A DNA stretch of 64,000 nt from AC-56 sp963798705 (GTDB taxonomy: Bacteria > Actinomycetota > Thermoleophilia > Solirubrobacterales > 70-9). Under the pieces are notes generated by a model, which had not been told where the DNA came from, ran no database searches, and saw only the letters and a program-made list of their open reading frames with translations. The DNA lies in NCBI GenBank assembly GCA_963798705.1, contig CAWCTW010000005.1, positions 2,046,001-2,110,000 of the forward strand. The letters run 5' to 3'. Position numbers and translations under genes: made by a program. Within the stretch, counting starts at the first letter, position 1, and each line of letters opens with the position of its first letter. This document shows positions 17,856 to 26,526 of this stretch, in pieces.

Positions 17856-19037
17856 TTGGCAGGCGAACCGCAGACCACGCTCAACCTGGATCCACGCGAC
17901 ATCGAGGCGACGCTCGAGCCGCTGCACCGCGCGACGATGCTCCCGCCCGCCGCGTTCGTCGACCCGGGAGTCTTCGACTGGGAGCTCGAGAGGATCTTCC
18001 GCGGCTGGGTCTGCGTCGGCCACGCATCGCGGGTCGCCGAGCCGGGCAGCTACATGATGCGCGAGATCGGCACCGACAGCGTCGTCGTCATGGGCGGCGA
18101 GGACGGGCGGCCGCGGGCGTTCTTGAACGTGTGTCGTCACCGTGGCGCGAGGCTCATCTCCGACGCGGAGGGCAGCGTGCGGCGCCGCCTCGTGTGCCCG
18201 TACCACGCCTGGTCCTACGGGTTCGACGGCGAGCTCAAGGGGACGCGGCACATGGACGACGTCGAGGGCTTCGATACCTCCTGCTGGGGCCTGATCCCGG
18301 TCCGCGTCGCCACGGTGGGCGGGCTCGTGCTCGTCGACCTGAGCGGCGAGGCGCCCGATCCCGCGAGCCACGTCGGTGAGCTGGCGGACCACCTCGAGCA
18401 CTATCGCGTCGATTCGCTCGCCCTCGGCGGGCGCACCGAATACGAGGTCGAGGCGAACTGGAAGGCGCTCGCCGAGAACTACAGCGAGTGCCTTCACTGC
18501 CCGGGCGTCCATCCCGAGCTCAACGCGCTCAGCCATTACATGAGCGGTGAGGTGATGGACGGGGCGGGCGCGTGGTGCGGCGGGTCGATGACCCTGCGCG
18601 AGGACGCCTCGACGATGGCGCGGGAGGGCGGGCGCAACGGCCGCGCTGCGATCGAGGGACTGTCCGGAGGCGACCTCGACTCGGTGCTCTACTTCGTGCT
18701 GTTCCCCAACGCGCTCGTCTCGCTGCACCCCGACTACGCGATGCTCCACACGCTGTGGCCCCGCGCCGCGGATCGCACCGAGGTGATCTGCGAATGGTTC
18801 TTCGAGCCCGCCACGATCGCGGCCGACGGGTTCGATCCCTCCGACGCGATCGACTTCTGGGATCAGGTAAACCGGGAGGACTGGCACGTGTGCGAGCTGA
18901 CCCAGAAGGGCGTTCGCACCCGCGGCTACGTCGCCGGGCGCTACTCCGGCGAGGAGGTCGACGTGCACGAGTTCGACGTGATGGTCGCCTCCCGGTACCG
19001 GGAGGCGCTGCGCGAGGGCCAGCCGGTGCCCGCGTGA
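17856..19037 (+). CDS. Rieske [2Fe-2S] ring-hydroxylating-type oxygenase, alpha subunit
   Basis: 393 residues from a TTG at 17856 with GAAGGAGG eight bases upstream. The Rieske cluster ligands are Cys93/His95 in NVCRHRG and Cys114/His117 in LVCPYHAW. The mononuclear iron ligands are His214 and His219 in ENYSECLHCPGVHPEL, plus an Asp in AIDFWDQVN (about 333-336). The family uses O2 to hydroxylate or N/O-demethylate small substrates. No ferredoxin or reductase gene lies beside it. Its stop overlaps the next gene by four bases (GTGA), so the two products probably act together. Confidence 0.92.
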   Translation: MAGEPQTTLNLDPRDIEATLEPLHRATMLPPAAFVDPGVFDWELERIFRGWVCVGHASRVAEPGSYMMREIGTDSVVVMGGEDGRPRAFLNVCRHRGARLISDAEGSVRRRLVCPYHAWSYGFDGELKGTRHMDDVEGFDTSCWGLIPVRVATVGGLVLVDLSGEAPDPASHVGELADHLEHYRVDSLALGGRTEYEVEANWKALAENYSECLHCPGVHPELNALSHYMSGEVMDGAGAWCGGSMTLREDASTMAREGGRNGRAAIEGLSGGDLDSVLYFVLFPNALVSLHPDYAMLHTLWPRAADRTEVICEWFFEPATIAADGFDPSDAIDFWDQVNREDWHVCELTQKGVRTRGYVAGRYSGEEVDVHEFDVMVASRYREALREGQPVPA

Positions 19038-20665
19038 CGAGCGGGGCGCCATTCGCCGCCAACGACGTCGCCGGCGCCCTGGGCGAGGTCGGCCTGCCGC
19101 ACCCGGTGCGCGAGCTCGCCGCCCGCGACTGGGATGCGGTGGTGGTCGGGGGCGGCCACAACGGGCTGACGGCGGCGGCGTACCTCGCGCGAGCCGGCCG
19201 CAGCGTGCTCGTGCTCGAGCGCCGTGAGCGGCTCGGTGGGGCCTGCACGCTCGAGCGGCCGTTCGCCGACGAGCGCTACGTGATCAGCCCCTGCGCGTAC
19301 GTCGTCGGCCTGCTGGACGACGTCGTGATCAAGGAGCTGGAGCTGGAGCGGCGCGGGCTCCATTACTGGATGGCGGACCCGAACCTGTGGGTCCCGTTCG
19401 AGGACGGCACCTCCTTCGGGCAGTGGCTCGACGACTCGAAGACGCAGGCGAACCTGGAGGAGCTCGGGGTCTCGAAGTCGGACATCGCCGGCTACTGGGC
19501 GTACGAGGAGCTGTTCGACCAGGTCCGGCGCCGGCTCCGCGCCGGCCCGCGCGACACCTGGGTCGGCGACGCGCCCACGCGTGGCGAGATCGAGGAGCTC
19601 GTGGGCGGCGACCCGACGATGATCGATCTGCTCTTCGACGCCTCGATCGCCGACGTCCTCGAGGCGCACATCGACGACGAGCGCCTGAGGACCGCCCTGT
19701 TCGGGCAGGGGATCATCGGCACCTGGGGCGGTCCGCGGGAGCCGGGCACCGCCTCGATCAAGCTGATGCACTTCCAGGGGGACATGGACGGCGGCGGCCC
19801 CCTCTGGGGCTACGTCGAGGGAGGGATGGGGATGGTGAGCTTCGCGATCGCCGACGCCGCGCGCGAGGCCGGCGCGGTCCTGGCCTGCGGCGTCCCGGTC
19901 GCCGAGATCGTCCCGGGCGAGGGCGTCACCCTGGAGGACGGCACCTCGATCCGGGCCGCCACGGTGATCTGCAACGCCGATCCGAAGCGCGCGCTCTCGA
20001 TGCTGGACGGCCACGAGATCGACTCCGCGTTCCGCGACCGGCTGGACCGGTGGAAGGTCCGCAGCCCGGTCGTCAAGTTCAACGCGGCGCTCGACCGGCT
20101 GCCGGAATGGTCGGCCGCGCCCGGAGCGGAGTGGCCGGCGCGGGCCACCATCGACCTGACCGGGACCATGGACGAGGCCCAGCGCGCCTTCGAGGCCTGC
20201 GACCGGGGCGAGCCCGCGGTCGCCTTCGGGGAGATCTACATCCAGACCGGTTACGACCCGAGTCCCGCGCCCGAGGGCAAGCACCTGCTCAGCGTCTTCG
20301 GGCAGTACGCCCCATACACGATGTCGGACGGTGACTGGGACTCCCGCCGCGGTGACGTCGCCCGCCAGTTCATCGACCTGATCGACCGCTTCGCGCCGGG
20401 GTTCGAGGATCGCCTGGTCGACTACGAGGTGCTCGGTCCGCCCGACATCGAGTCGCGGATCGGGCTCACGCGCGGCAACATCTTCCAGGGCGAGGTGACG
20501 CCCGACCAGATGTGGGAGGGCAGGCTCGCCGCGCGCACCCCGGTGCCCGGCCTCTATCTGTGCGGCGCTGCGACCCATCCCGCGGGCAGCGTGATCGCGC
20601 TCAACGGCCGCAACGCGGCCGCGGCGGCACTCGCCGACGCGGGCGTGGCACTCGCCGCCGCGTAG
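19034..20665 (+). CDS. FAD-dependent oxidoreductase, PYROXD2/phytoene-dehydrogenase-like
   Basis: 543 residues from a GTG at 19034 overlapping the oxygenase stop. The first 30 residues precede the FAD-binding strand WDAVVVGGGHNGLTAAAYLARAG, then LERRERLGGACTLE. The end has VPGLYLCGAATHPAGSV, typical of the PYROXD2-like branch of phytoene dehydrogenase homologues. It is paralogous to the flavoprotein at 12527, and both belong to units that carry the same operator. Substrate unknown; tight coupling suggests it oxidises the product or precursor of the Rieske reaction. Confidence 0.88.
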   Translation: MTSGAPFAANDVAGALGEVGLPHPVRELAARDWDAVVVGGGHNGLTAAAYLARAGRSVLVLERRERLGGACTLERPFADERYVISPCAYVVGLLDDVVIKELELERRGLHYWMADPNLWVPFEDGTSFGQWLDDSKTQANLEELGVSKSDIAGYWAYEELFDQVRRRLRAGPRDTWVGDAPTRGEIEELVGGDPTMIDLLFDASIADVLEAHIDDERLRTALFGQGIIGTWGGPREPGTASIKLMHFQGDMDGGGPLWGYVEGGMGMVSFAIADAAREAGAVLACGVPVAEIVPGEGVTLEDGTSIRAATVICNADPKRALSMLDGHEIDSAFRDRLDRWKVRSPVVKFNAALDRLPEWSAAPGAEWPARATIDLTGTMDEAQRAFEACDRGEPAVAFGEIYIQTGYDPSPAPEGKHLLSVFGQYAPYTMSDGDWDSRRGDVARQFIDLIDRFAPGFEDRLVDYEVLGPPDIESRIGLTRGNIFQGEVTPDQMWEGRLAARTPVPGLYLCGAATHPAGSVIALNGRNAAAAALADAGVALAAA

Positions 20666-20674
20666 CGTTCCGCC

Positions 20675-21301
20675 ATGCCCGCCGAGACCGCATCCGAAAG
20701 CCAGAGCGCGCCCGAGCGGATCCTCGAGGCCGCCTGCGACCTGATCGCCGCCGAGGGGATCGACGAGGTGAGGATCGCGCGCGTGGCCACGCGGGCCGGC
20801 GCCTCGACGGCCCTGGTGCACCACTACTTCTCCACCCGCGAGGAGCTGCTCGAGCAGGCGCTGATCCACTCGTTCGAGCAGGCGGGCGACGAACGGTTCC
20901 AACGCCCGCCCGAGGCCGAGGAGACCGCCGCCGGGGCGCTCGCCCGCGGCATCGGCGAATGCCTGCCCCTGGCGGGGACGCAGGAGCGCGAATGGGTGCT
21001 CTGGGTCGAGCTCTGGCTGCGCGCGGTGCGGGAGCCCGGCCTGCGGCCCGTGGCCGCACGCCTCTACCGGCGTTACCGGGAGTGGATGGCCGAGCTCATC
21101 GAGGCCGGCATCCGAAGCGGCGAGTTTCGCGCCGGGGCCGACGCGCAGGCCCTCGCCGACATGACCATGGCGCTCCTCGACGGCGCCGGGGTCCGCGCGC
21201 TCATCCACGATCCGGAGATGGACGTCGACGCCGCTCGGGGCCTGGTCGCCGAGCGGCTGGCCCGCGAGCTCGGGCTCGAGCCCGAAGCGCTCTTGACCTG
21301 A
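20675..21301 (+). CDS. TetR-family transcriptional regulator (catabolic cluster)
   Basis: A 208-residue protein nine bases after the flavoprotein. The N-terminal helix-turn-helix is AAEGIDEVRIARVATRAGAS followed by TALVHHYFSTREELL, the classic TetR pattern with the aromatic HYF. The C-terminal half is a helical ligand-binding domain with a WVLWVELWLRA segment. It likely represses its own operon and the divergent one through the TTGAC-N6-GTCAA palindromes and is released by a pathway intermediate (inference). Confidence 0.9.
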   Translation: MPAETASESQSAPERILEAACDLIAAEGIDEVRIARVATRAGASTALVHHYFSTREELLEQALIHSFEQAGDERFQRPPEAEETAAGALARGIGECLPLAGTQEREWVLWVELWLRAVREPGLRPVAARLYRRYREWMAELIEAGIRSGEFRAGADAQALADMTMALLDGAGVRALIHDPEMDVDAARGLVAERLARELGLEPEALLT

Positions 21302-21352
21302 GCCACGGACCTTGCCCGGGGGGGCTTGCCATACCGGGTGAATCGGTGTAAC

Positions 21353-21368
21353 CTGAACCGGGATTCAG
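21353..21368. promoter_or_regulatory. Candidate operator (CTGAA-N6-TTCAG)
   Basis: CTGAACCGGGATTCAG is a perfect 5-bp inverted repeat with a 6-base spacer, 20 bases before the leader ORF at 21389. A second nested pair, TGAATC (21339-21344) and GATTCA (21362-21367), overlaps it. The position suits autoregulation by the TetR encoded at 21433. Confidence 0.4.
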
Positions 21369-21388
21369 CTTTGAGGAGAAGGCTGTAG

Positions 21389-21436
21389 ATGCGACCCCGG
21401 GGACGAGTGCGAGCCCGAGCTCGGAAGGAGCGATGA
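21389..21436 (+). CDS. Possible arginine-rich leader peptide (15 codons)
   Basis: The peptide reads MRPRGRVRARARKER: seven Arg and one Lys in 15 residues. Purine-rich GAGGAGAAGG ends six bases before the ATG, and the stop TGA overlaps the TetR start as ATGA, so the two may be translationally coupled. Five of the seven Arg codons are CGA, whereas neighbours mostly use CGC. The ORF precedes a regulator and a polyamine importer, and polyamines derive from arginine, so a leader/attenuator role is plausible. A chance ORF is the alternative; it is short and there is no comparative evidence. Confidence 0.35.
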   Translation: MRPRGRVRARARKER

Positions 21437-22056
21437 GCCCGCGCCCGCCAATCGATCACCTACGCAGGCCGCAGCTGCTCGAGGCCGCGGCCGGGGTGAT
21501 CGCGGAGCGGGGCATCGCCCAGACGCGGATCGCCGATGTCGCGGAGCGAGCCGGGACCAGCCCGCCGGCGGTGCTGTACTGGTTCGATTCCAAGGACGAG
21601 CTCCTGGCGGAGGCGCTCACGGTCGACGAGGAGCGCTACTACCAGCGGCTCACCGAGCGGCTGGAGGCGTTGGCGAGCCCCCGGGACCGGCTGCGGCTGC
21701 TGCTGGAGTCATCCGCGGAGGAGTACGACTCGACGCTCTGGATGGAGCTTTGGACGAGGGCGCTTCGCGACGCCTCGACGCGACGGACGCGGCGCCGGCT
21801 CGACCAACGCTGGCGCGGGCAGATCGCGGATCTGATTCGCGAGGGCCAGCGGGCCGGCGAGTTCGGCGCGGCCGATCCCGAGGAGGTCGCGCTCGTGCTC
21901 GCGGCGCTCATCGACGGACTCGCGGTCCAGGTCACGTTGCGTGACCCGGACGTGAGCAAGGACCAGATGCTCGCGCGAGCCCTCGACATCGCCGAGGTGC
22001 TGTTGCACGTGAACCTCGGGCTGAGGGCGGAGAGGAAAGCGGCCGCCGCGTCGTGA
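21433..22056 (+). CDS. TetR-family transcriptional regulator (polyamine operon 2)
   Basis: 207 residues, with GGAAGGAG before the ATG. The helix-turn-helix is VIAERGIAQTRIADVAERAG then SPPAVLYWFDSKDELLAEAL. The helical C-terminal domain has DSTLWMELWTRALRD. It is only distantly similar to the TetR at 20675. It is followed 12 bases later by a 51-codon ORF and then potD-potB-potC-potA, so it probably regulates polyamine uptake and may sense a polyamine or derivative (inference). Confidence 0.9.
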   Translation: MSPRPPIDHLRRPQLLEAAAGVIAERGIAQTRIADVAERAGTSPPAVLYWFDSKDELLAEALTVDEERYYQRLTERLEALASPRDRLRLLLESSAEEYDSTLWMELWTRALRDASTRRTRRRLDQRWRGQIADLIREGQRAGEFGAADPEEVALVLAALIDGLAVQVTLRDPDVSKDQMLARALDIAEVLLHVNLGLRAERKAAAAS

Positions 22057-22068
22057 GAGGAGGAGAGA

Positions 22069-22224
22069 ATGGGTGATTCGCTGGCGGACCGGGACCCCAT
22101 TTGTGAGTTGGGGGCGGCGGCCTACGAGACTGCGGCGGAGGATGGATCGGTGGCAGAAAAATACGCTGTCCGTGGGACCGTGCCGCACCTCGCGGACACC
22201 GAACTCAGGAGGGAGCTCGAATGA
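22069..22224 (+). CDS. Small protein of unknown function coupled to potD (51 residues)
   Basis: An ATG at 22069 follows AGGAGGAGA, one of the best ribosome-binding sites in the window. It opens a 51-codon frame whose TGA overlaps the potD ATG as ATGA. The peptide is acidic, begins MGDSLADRDP, carries one Cys (residue 12) and ends ADTELRRELE; it has no signal or membrane segment. G/C at third positions is roughly 70 percent, lower than neighbours. It fills the gap between TetR and potD exactly. I do not recognise a family. It may be a small regulator or a coupling ORF that sets PotD synthesis. Confidence 0.55.
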   Translation: MGDSLADRDPICELGAAAYETAAEDGSVAEKYAVRGTVPHLADTELRRELE

Positions 22225-23510
22225 CGCACCACCCGAAGGAACGGCCTAACTCCCTGAGCAGGCGCGGTTTCCTGCTGCGAGGCGCGGGGGCCGCCGCGGC
22301 TCTCTACGGTGCTCCCGGCCTGCTCGCCGCCTGCGGCAACACGACGAGCGCCCCCACCGGCACGGGCGGCGAGCTCACCGGGCCGGGAGGCCTGCCGCTC
22401 GCGAGGCCCGACAAGCCCGTGACCCTGCCGCGTTGGGAGGATCCCATCAAGTCGGGGCTCAAGCCGGAGACAGGCGGGACGTTCACCGTCTTCAACTATC
22501 CCGACTACTTCTACAAGAAGCTCCTCACGGAGTTCGGGGCCAAGTACGACGTCGACGTCCAGTACACGTCGTTCGACAACATCAACTCCGGACTCCAGCG
22601 GCTTGCCTCCGGAGCGGTCGCCCCCGACGTGATGGAGATCACGCCGGACACGCTCGATATCGGCGTTGCGGGCAAGCTGATCAAGCCGCTCAACCTCGAC
22701 TACGTCCCGAACCTCCAGAAGAACATCTGGCCGCAGCTCGTCGACCCGTTCTACGACGGCGAGTCGCGATACACCGTTCCCTACACCGTCTACGCCACCG
22801 GCATCGCATGGCGGACGGACAAGGTCAAAGAGGACATCGCGGGCATGAACCAGCCGTGGGACATCTTCTGGGAGTCGCAGGCGTACAAGGGCAAGGTGGG
22901 GCTCCTCTCCGAGAACCGGGAGACGATCGGCATGGCGCTCCTGCGCAAGGGGATCACGGACATCAACACCGAGGATCCCGCGCTCGTGGACCAGGCGGTG
23001 TCCGACCTCAAGGAGCTCTACGGCATCTGCAACATCAAGGTGGACGACCTCCAGTACCAGTCGGTCCCGGAGGCGTCGAGTTGGCTCCACCAGGCGTGGT
23101 CGGGGGACATGATCGCGGGCTACATCTACTATCTCCCGAAGGGAACGCCGGCGAGCGCCCTCGCCTTTTGGAGGGCACCCCACGGCAAGGTGCCGGTCCA
23201 GAACGACTGCTTTGCGATTTGCTCCACCACGAAGAAGCCGGTGCTCTCGCATCTCTTCCTCAACTACCTCCTCGACAACGGCGTCGCCTATAAGAACTTC
23301 GTCGACTTCAACGGGTATCAGCCCCCGCTGAACGAGATCGACCCGAGCATCCTGGTGCAGAAGGGAGTCGTGCCCGAGAACCTGCAGAACAGCGTTCTGA
23401 CGAATGATGATCTCGGGCCCGACTCGCTGCAGTACGGGACGCTCACATCCAAGGGACAGCAGCTGTGGGAGGACGGCTACTCGAACTTCCTCGCCGGAGG
23501 AGGGAGTTGA
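22221..23510 (+). CDS. potD: Polyamine-binding protein PotD, Tat-exported lipoprotein (system 2)
   Basis: 429 residues. The N-terminus has a twin-arginine signal (SRRGFL, Arg14-Arg15), a hydrophobic Ala-rich stretch and lipobox LAAC with Cys38, so it is probably exported folded and lipidated. The mature domain has FTVFNYPDYFYKKLLTEF, the PotD-type opening, then DNINSGLQRLASGAVAPDVM. Residues around 280-300 (SWLHQAWSGDMIAGYIYYLPKG) fit the polyamine-binding family. The export route differs from the two Sec-type PotD proteins here. It heads the transporter genes of operon 2. Confidence 0.9.
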   Translation: MTHHPKERPNSLSRRGFLLRGAGAAAALYGAPGLLAACGNTTSAPTGTGGELTGPGGLPLARPDKPVTLPRWEDPIKSGLKPETGGTFTVFNYPDYFYKKLLTEFGAKYDVDVQYTSFDNINSGLQRLASGAVAPDVMEITPDTLDIGVAGKLIKPLNLDYVPNLQKNIWPQLVDPFYDGESRYTVPYTVYATGIAWRTDKVKEDIAGMNQPWDIFWESQAYKGKVGLLSENRETIGMALLRKGITDINTEDPALVDQAVSDLKELYGICNIKVDDLQYQSVPEASSWLHQAWSGDMIAGYIYYLPKGTPASALAFWRAPHGKVPVQNDCFAICSTTKKPVLSHLFLNYLLDNGVAYKNFVDFNGYQPPLNEIDPSILVQKGVVPENLQNSVLTNDDLGPDSLQYGTLTSKGQQLWEDGYSNFLAGGGS

Positions 23511-23539
23511 CGCGTCCGGAACGCGAGCGTTAGGGCGTC

Positions 23540-24442
23540 GTGTACCGGCGCTCGCTGTGGCCCGCTCTTGCGCTCCCGGGCGTTCTCTGGCTGGTTCTCC
23601 TCTTCATCGTTCCCTTCTATGCGGTCCTCGGGGTCGCGCTGGGAACGGTCGACCCGGTCCTCTTCCAACCGGTTCCCGTCTGGAACCCGCTCGATTGGAA
23701 CGTGGGTTGGCTCAGCGAGGTCCTCGGTCGGCTCGCGCCGGGAGGAATCTGGTTCGACGTCGGGGTCCGGACGATCGTTTACGTCCTCATCGCCTTGGCC
23801 CTCTGCCTGCTGATCGGGTATCCGGTCGCCTACTACACGGCCCGGCACGCCGGGCGGTGGAAGGCCCTCATTCTCATCCTGATCATCCTTCCCCTCTGGA
23901 TCAGCTACATGATGCGGATGCTCGCCTGGGTGAATCTCCTGCAGGACAACGGCTGGGTGAACCAGGTCCTGATGTTCACCCACGTGCTCAGCCAGCCGCG
24001 GGACTGGCTCGGCGGGAGCGCCTCGACCGTCATCCTCGCCCTCGTCTACGGCTACATCCCGTACCTGATCCTGCCACTCTTCGCGGCGCTCGATCGCATC
24101 GACCGCAGCCACCTGGAAGCGGCGCGTGACCTCGGTGCGAGCCCCTGGTCCGCGTTTCGCACGGTCACCCTCCCGCTGTCGAAAACCGGCATCCTGGGGG
24201 GCGCCGTCCTCATCACGCTACCGATGTTCGGCGACTACTACACGCCGAACATCGTCTCGAACTCGCCGAAGACGTCGCTGATCGGCAACCAGATCGACCT
24301 CTACTTCCACGGCGGCCCGCAGCCGACGATCGGCGCCGCGCTCACGATCGTGCTTGCCGCCTTCCTGATGATCCTCATGCTCTACTACATGCGGAGCATC
24401 CATCGCGCCCAACGCGAGGCCGGGGCGGTGGGGGCGCTGTGA
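23540..24442 (+). CDS. potB: Spermidine/putrescine ABC transporter permease PotB (system 2)
   Basis: 300 residues from a GTG at 23540, 29 bases after potD. Six membrane segments are visible, beginning with LALPGVLWLVLLFIVPFYAVLG (about residues 8-29). The EAA loop is EAARDLGASPWSAFRTVTLP near residue 193, and MFGDYYTPNIV follows. It overlaps potC by four bases (GTGA) and partners it in the channel. Confidence 0.92.
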   Translation: MYRRSLWPALALPGVLWLVLLFIVPFYAVLGVALGTVDPVLFQPVPVWNPLDWNVGWLSEVLGRLAPGGIWFDVGVRTIVYVLIALALCLLIGYPVAYYTARHAGRWKALILILIILPLWISYMMRMLAWVNLLQDNGWVNQVLMFTHVLSQPRDWLGGSASTVILALVYGYIPYLILPLFAALDRIDRSHLEAARDLGASPWSAFRTVTLPLSKTGILGGAVLITLPMFGDYYTPNIVSNSPKTSLIGNQIDLYFHGGPQPTIGAALTIVLAAFLMILMLYYMRSIHRAQREAGAVGAL

Positions 24443-25371
24443 CGGCCGTTGCCGAGCCGCGAGCCAGGCCGCGGCCCTCGACCTTGGCCCGCTTGCGCGG
24501 CTGGCTCCGCAATCCATGGGGAAAGCCGCGCTTCCTGCGCGTCGTCACCTGGGCCTACGTCCTGTGGTCGATCGTGCCGGTGCTGATCGCGGTGCAGTTC
24601 TCCTTCAACGCGACCCGCTCGCGCACGGTCTGGGACTCCTTCTCGACACGCTGGTACTGGGGAGATCCAGTGGACTCGGTCTGGCACGACCCGGGCCTTC
24701 GGCATGCTCTTCTTCAGAGCTTCAAGCTTGCGGGAGCGGACGTTCTGATCGCTGTCCCGCTCGGCGTTTTGCTCGCTCTCGGTCTCGCCCGCTGGCGCGG
24801 TCGCGGCTCCGGCACCTCCAACTTCATCATGCTTTTTCCGTTGGTCACGCCCGAGATCGTGATGGGCGTGTCGCTCCTCCTCGTCTTCGGCCACATCTTC
24901 ACCTTCGTTCACACGGGAACGGTCGCCCAGATCCTCGGCCACGTGACCTTCTCGATCTCCTTCGTGGTCGTGATCGTGCGCGGTCGGCTGTTCTCGATCG
25001 GCAGGCAGTACGAGGAGGCCGCCGCCGACCTCGGGGCCTCGCCGTTCGTCGCGTTGAGAAGCGTCCTCCTGCCCTTGCTCGCCCCGGCGATCGTCGCCTC
25101 GGCCGCCGTGGTCTTCGCCATCTCGGCCGACGACTTTGTCATCAGCCAGTGGCTGTCGAGCGGCGCACCCACGGACACCGTCCCGATCCAGATCTACGCA
25201 GCGACGCGCGCCGCGCCGTTACCGTCTGTCAACGCGATCGCAACGATCATGATGGTGTCAACCCTCCTCATCGTCACGGCCGGGTTCCTCACCTGGCGCT
25301 TCTTCACCCGCGGAGAGCGTCAGGCGGGCAAAGCGACGGAGGACCTCCGCGGCGCCTTCAACCTCAGCTAG
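24439..25371 (+). CDS. potC: Spermidine/putrescine ABC transporter permease PotC (system 2)
   Basis: 310 residues from a GTG overlapping the potB stop. It has a first membrane segment at about residues 38-56 (VLWSIVPVLIAVQFSFNA), a conserved PLVTPEIVMGVSLLLVFG segment, and the EAA loop EEAAADLGASPFVALRSVLLP near residue 193. SADDFVISQWLSSG after the loop is the PotC hallmark. It is followed 12 bases later by potA. Confidence 0.92.
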   Translation: MTAVAEPRARPRPSTLARLRGWLRNPWGKPRFLRVVTWAYVLWSIVPVLIAVQFSFNATRSRTVWDSFSTRWYWGDPVDSVWHDPGLRHALLQSFKLAGADVLIAVPLGVLLALGLARWRGRGSGTSNFIMLFPLVTPEIVMGVSLLLVFGHIFTFVHTGTVAQILGHVTFSISFVVVIVRGRLFSIGRQYEEAAADLGASPFVALRSVLLPLLAPAIVASAAVVFAISADDFVISQWLSSGAPTDTVPIQIYAATRAAPLPSVNAIATIMMVSTLLIVTAGFLTWRFFTRGERQAGKATEDLRGAFNLS

Positions 25372-25383
25372 CTTGGGAGACCA

Positions 25384-26523
25384 ATGGCACGCGGCGAAAT
25401 CGAATTGACCAAGCTGACCAAGCAGTTCGCCGAGCTGACCGCGGTGGACGGCATCGATCTCCACATCCCGGGTGGTGAGTTCTTCTCGCTCCTCGGGCCT
25501 TCCGGCTGCGGGAAGACGACCACTCTGCGAATGATCGCCGGCTTCGAGCAACCGACCTCCGGTGAGATCCTCCTGGACGGCGCCGACGTTGCCTACACGC
25601 CGCCTCACCAGCGCAACGTCAATACCGTGTTCCAGAACTACGCGCTCTTCCCGCACCTGAACGTCTACGACAACATCGCCTACGGGCTGAAGCGGGCGAA
25701 GCGGCCGAAAGCCGAGATCCGCGAGCGCGTCGGCAAGGCGCTTGAGCTCGTCCAGCTTCCGGGCTACGAGCGGCGCCGGTCGTCCCAGCTCTCGGGCGGG
25801 CAGCAGCAGCGCGTTGCCTTGGCGCGCGCTCTCGTCCTCAACCCGGCCGTGCTCCTTCTGGACGAGCCGCTCGGCGCCCTCGATGCGAAGCTCCGCAAGG
25901 CCCTCCAGATCGAGCTCAAGTCGCTCCAGCAGGAGGTCGGCATCACGTTCCTCTACGTCACCCACGACCAGGAGGAGGCGCTCACGATGAGCGACCGCCT
26001 CGCGGTCATGAACGCCGGGCACATCGAGCAGGTCGGGGCGCCTCAGGACATCTACGAGGATCCCGAGACACTCTACGTCGCCGACTTCCTCGGCGTGTCG
26101 AACCTCATGCAGGCGACCATCGTCAGTGCCGGCACGAGCGCCTGCCACGTCGCGCTGGACGGCTACGAGCTCGAGACGCGCGGAACGGACCACGCCGTCA
26201 CCGGGGAGGCGAAGATCGTCATCCGACCGGAGCGCATCGAGCTCGAAGAGCACGGGTCTCCGTCGGGACCGAACCGCATCCCGGGCATGGTGGAGCGTGT
26301 CGTCTACGTGGGCTCGGCGATCCAGGTGATCGTCCGGGGCGCCACCGGCGAAGCGCTCCAGGCGCTCGTTCAGAACACCGGCGGCGGAATCCCCTACGAG
26401 CAGGGCACCCCGGTGCAGCTCCACCTACCCGTGGACGCGCTTCGCGTCCTCCCTTCGGGCATCGGTGATGCGCCTTCCCTCAAGGGCGAGGAGCCGGATC
26501 CGGAGACTGTCGCCGCCGGCTGA
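25384..26523 (+). CDS. potA: Spermidine/putrescine ABC transporter ATPase PotA (system 2)
   Basis: 379 residues. Walker A is GPSGCGKT (38-45), the signature is LSGGQQQR (136-143), and Walker B is VLLLDE (156-161), with THDQEEAL following. The TOBE-type C-terminal domain includes VIRPERIEL (about residue 280). It is the last gene of operon 2, immediately before the large shared hairpin. Unlike systems 1 and 3, the ATPase here is at the 3' end of the operon. Confidence 0.93.
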   Translation: MARGEIELTKLTKQFAELTAVDGIDLHIPGGEFFSLLGPSGCGKTTTLRMIAGFEQPTSGEILLDGADVAYTPPHQRNVNTVFQNYALFPHLNVYDNIAYGLKRAKRPKAEIRERVGKALELVQLPGYERRRSSQLSGGQQQRVALARALVLNPAVLLLDEPLGALDAKLRKALQIELKSLQQEVGITFLYVTHDQEEALTMSDRLAVMNAGHIEQVGAPQDIYEDPETLYVADFLGVSNLMQATIVSAGTSACHVALDGYELETRGTDHAVTGEAKIVIRPERIELEEHGSPSGPNRIPGMVERVVYVGSAIQVIVRGATGEALQALVQNTGGGIPYEQGTPVQLHLPVDALRVLPSGIGDAPSLKGEEPDPETVAAG

Positions 26524-26526
26524 GCT

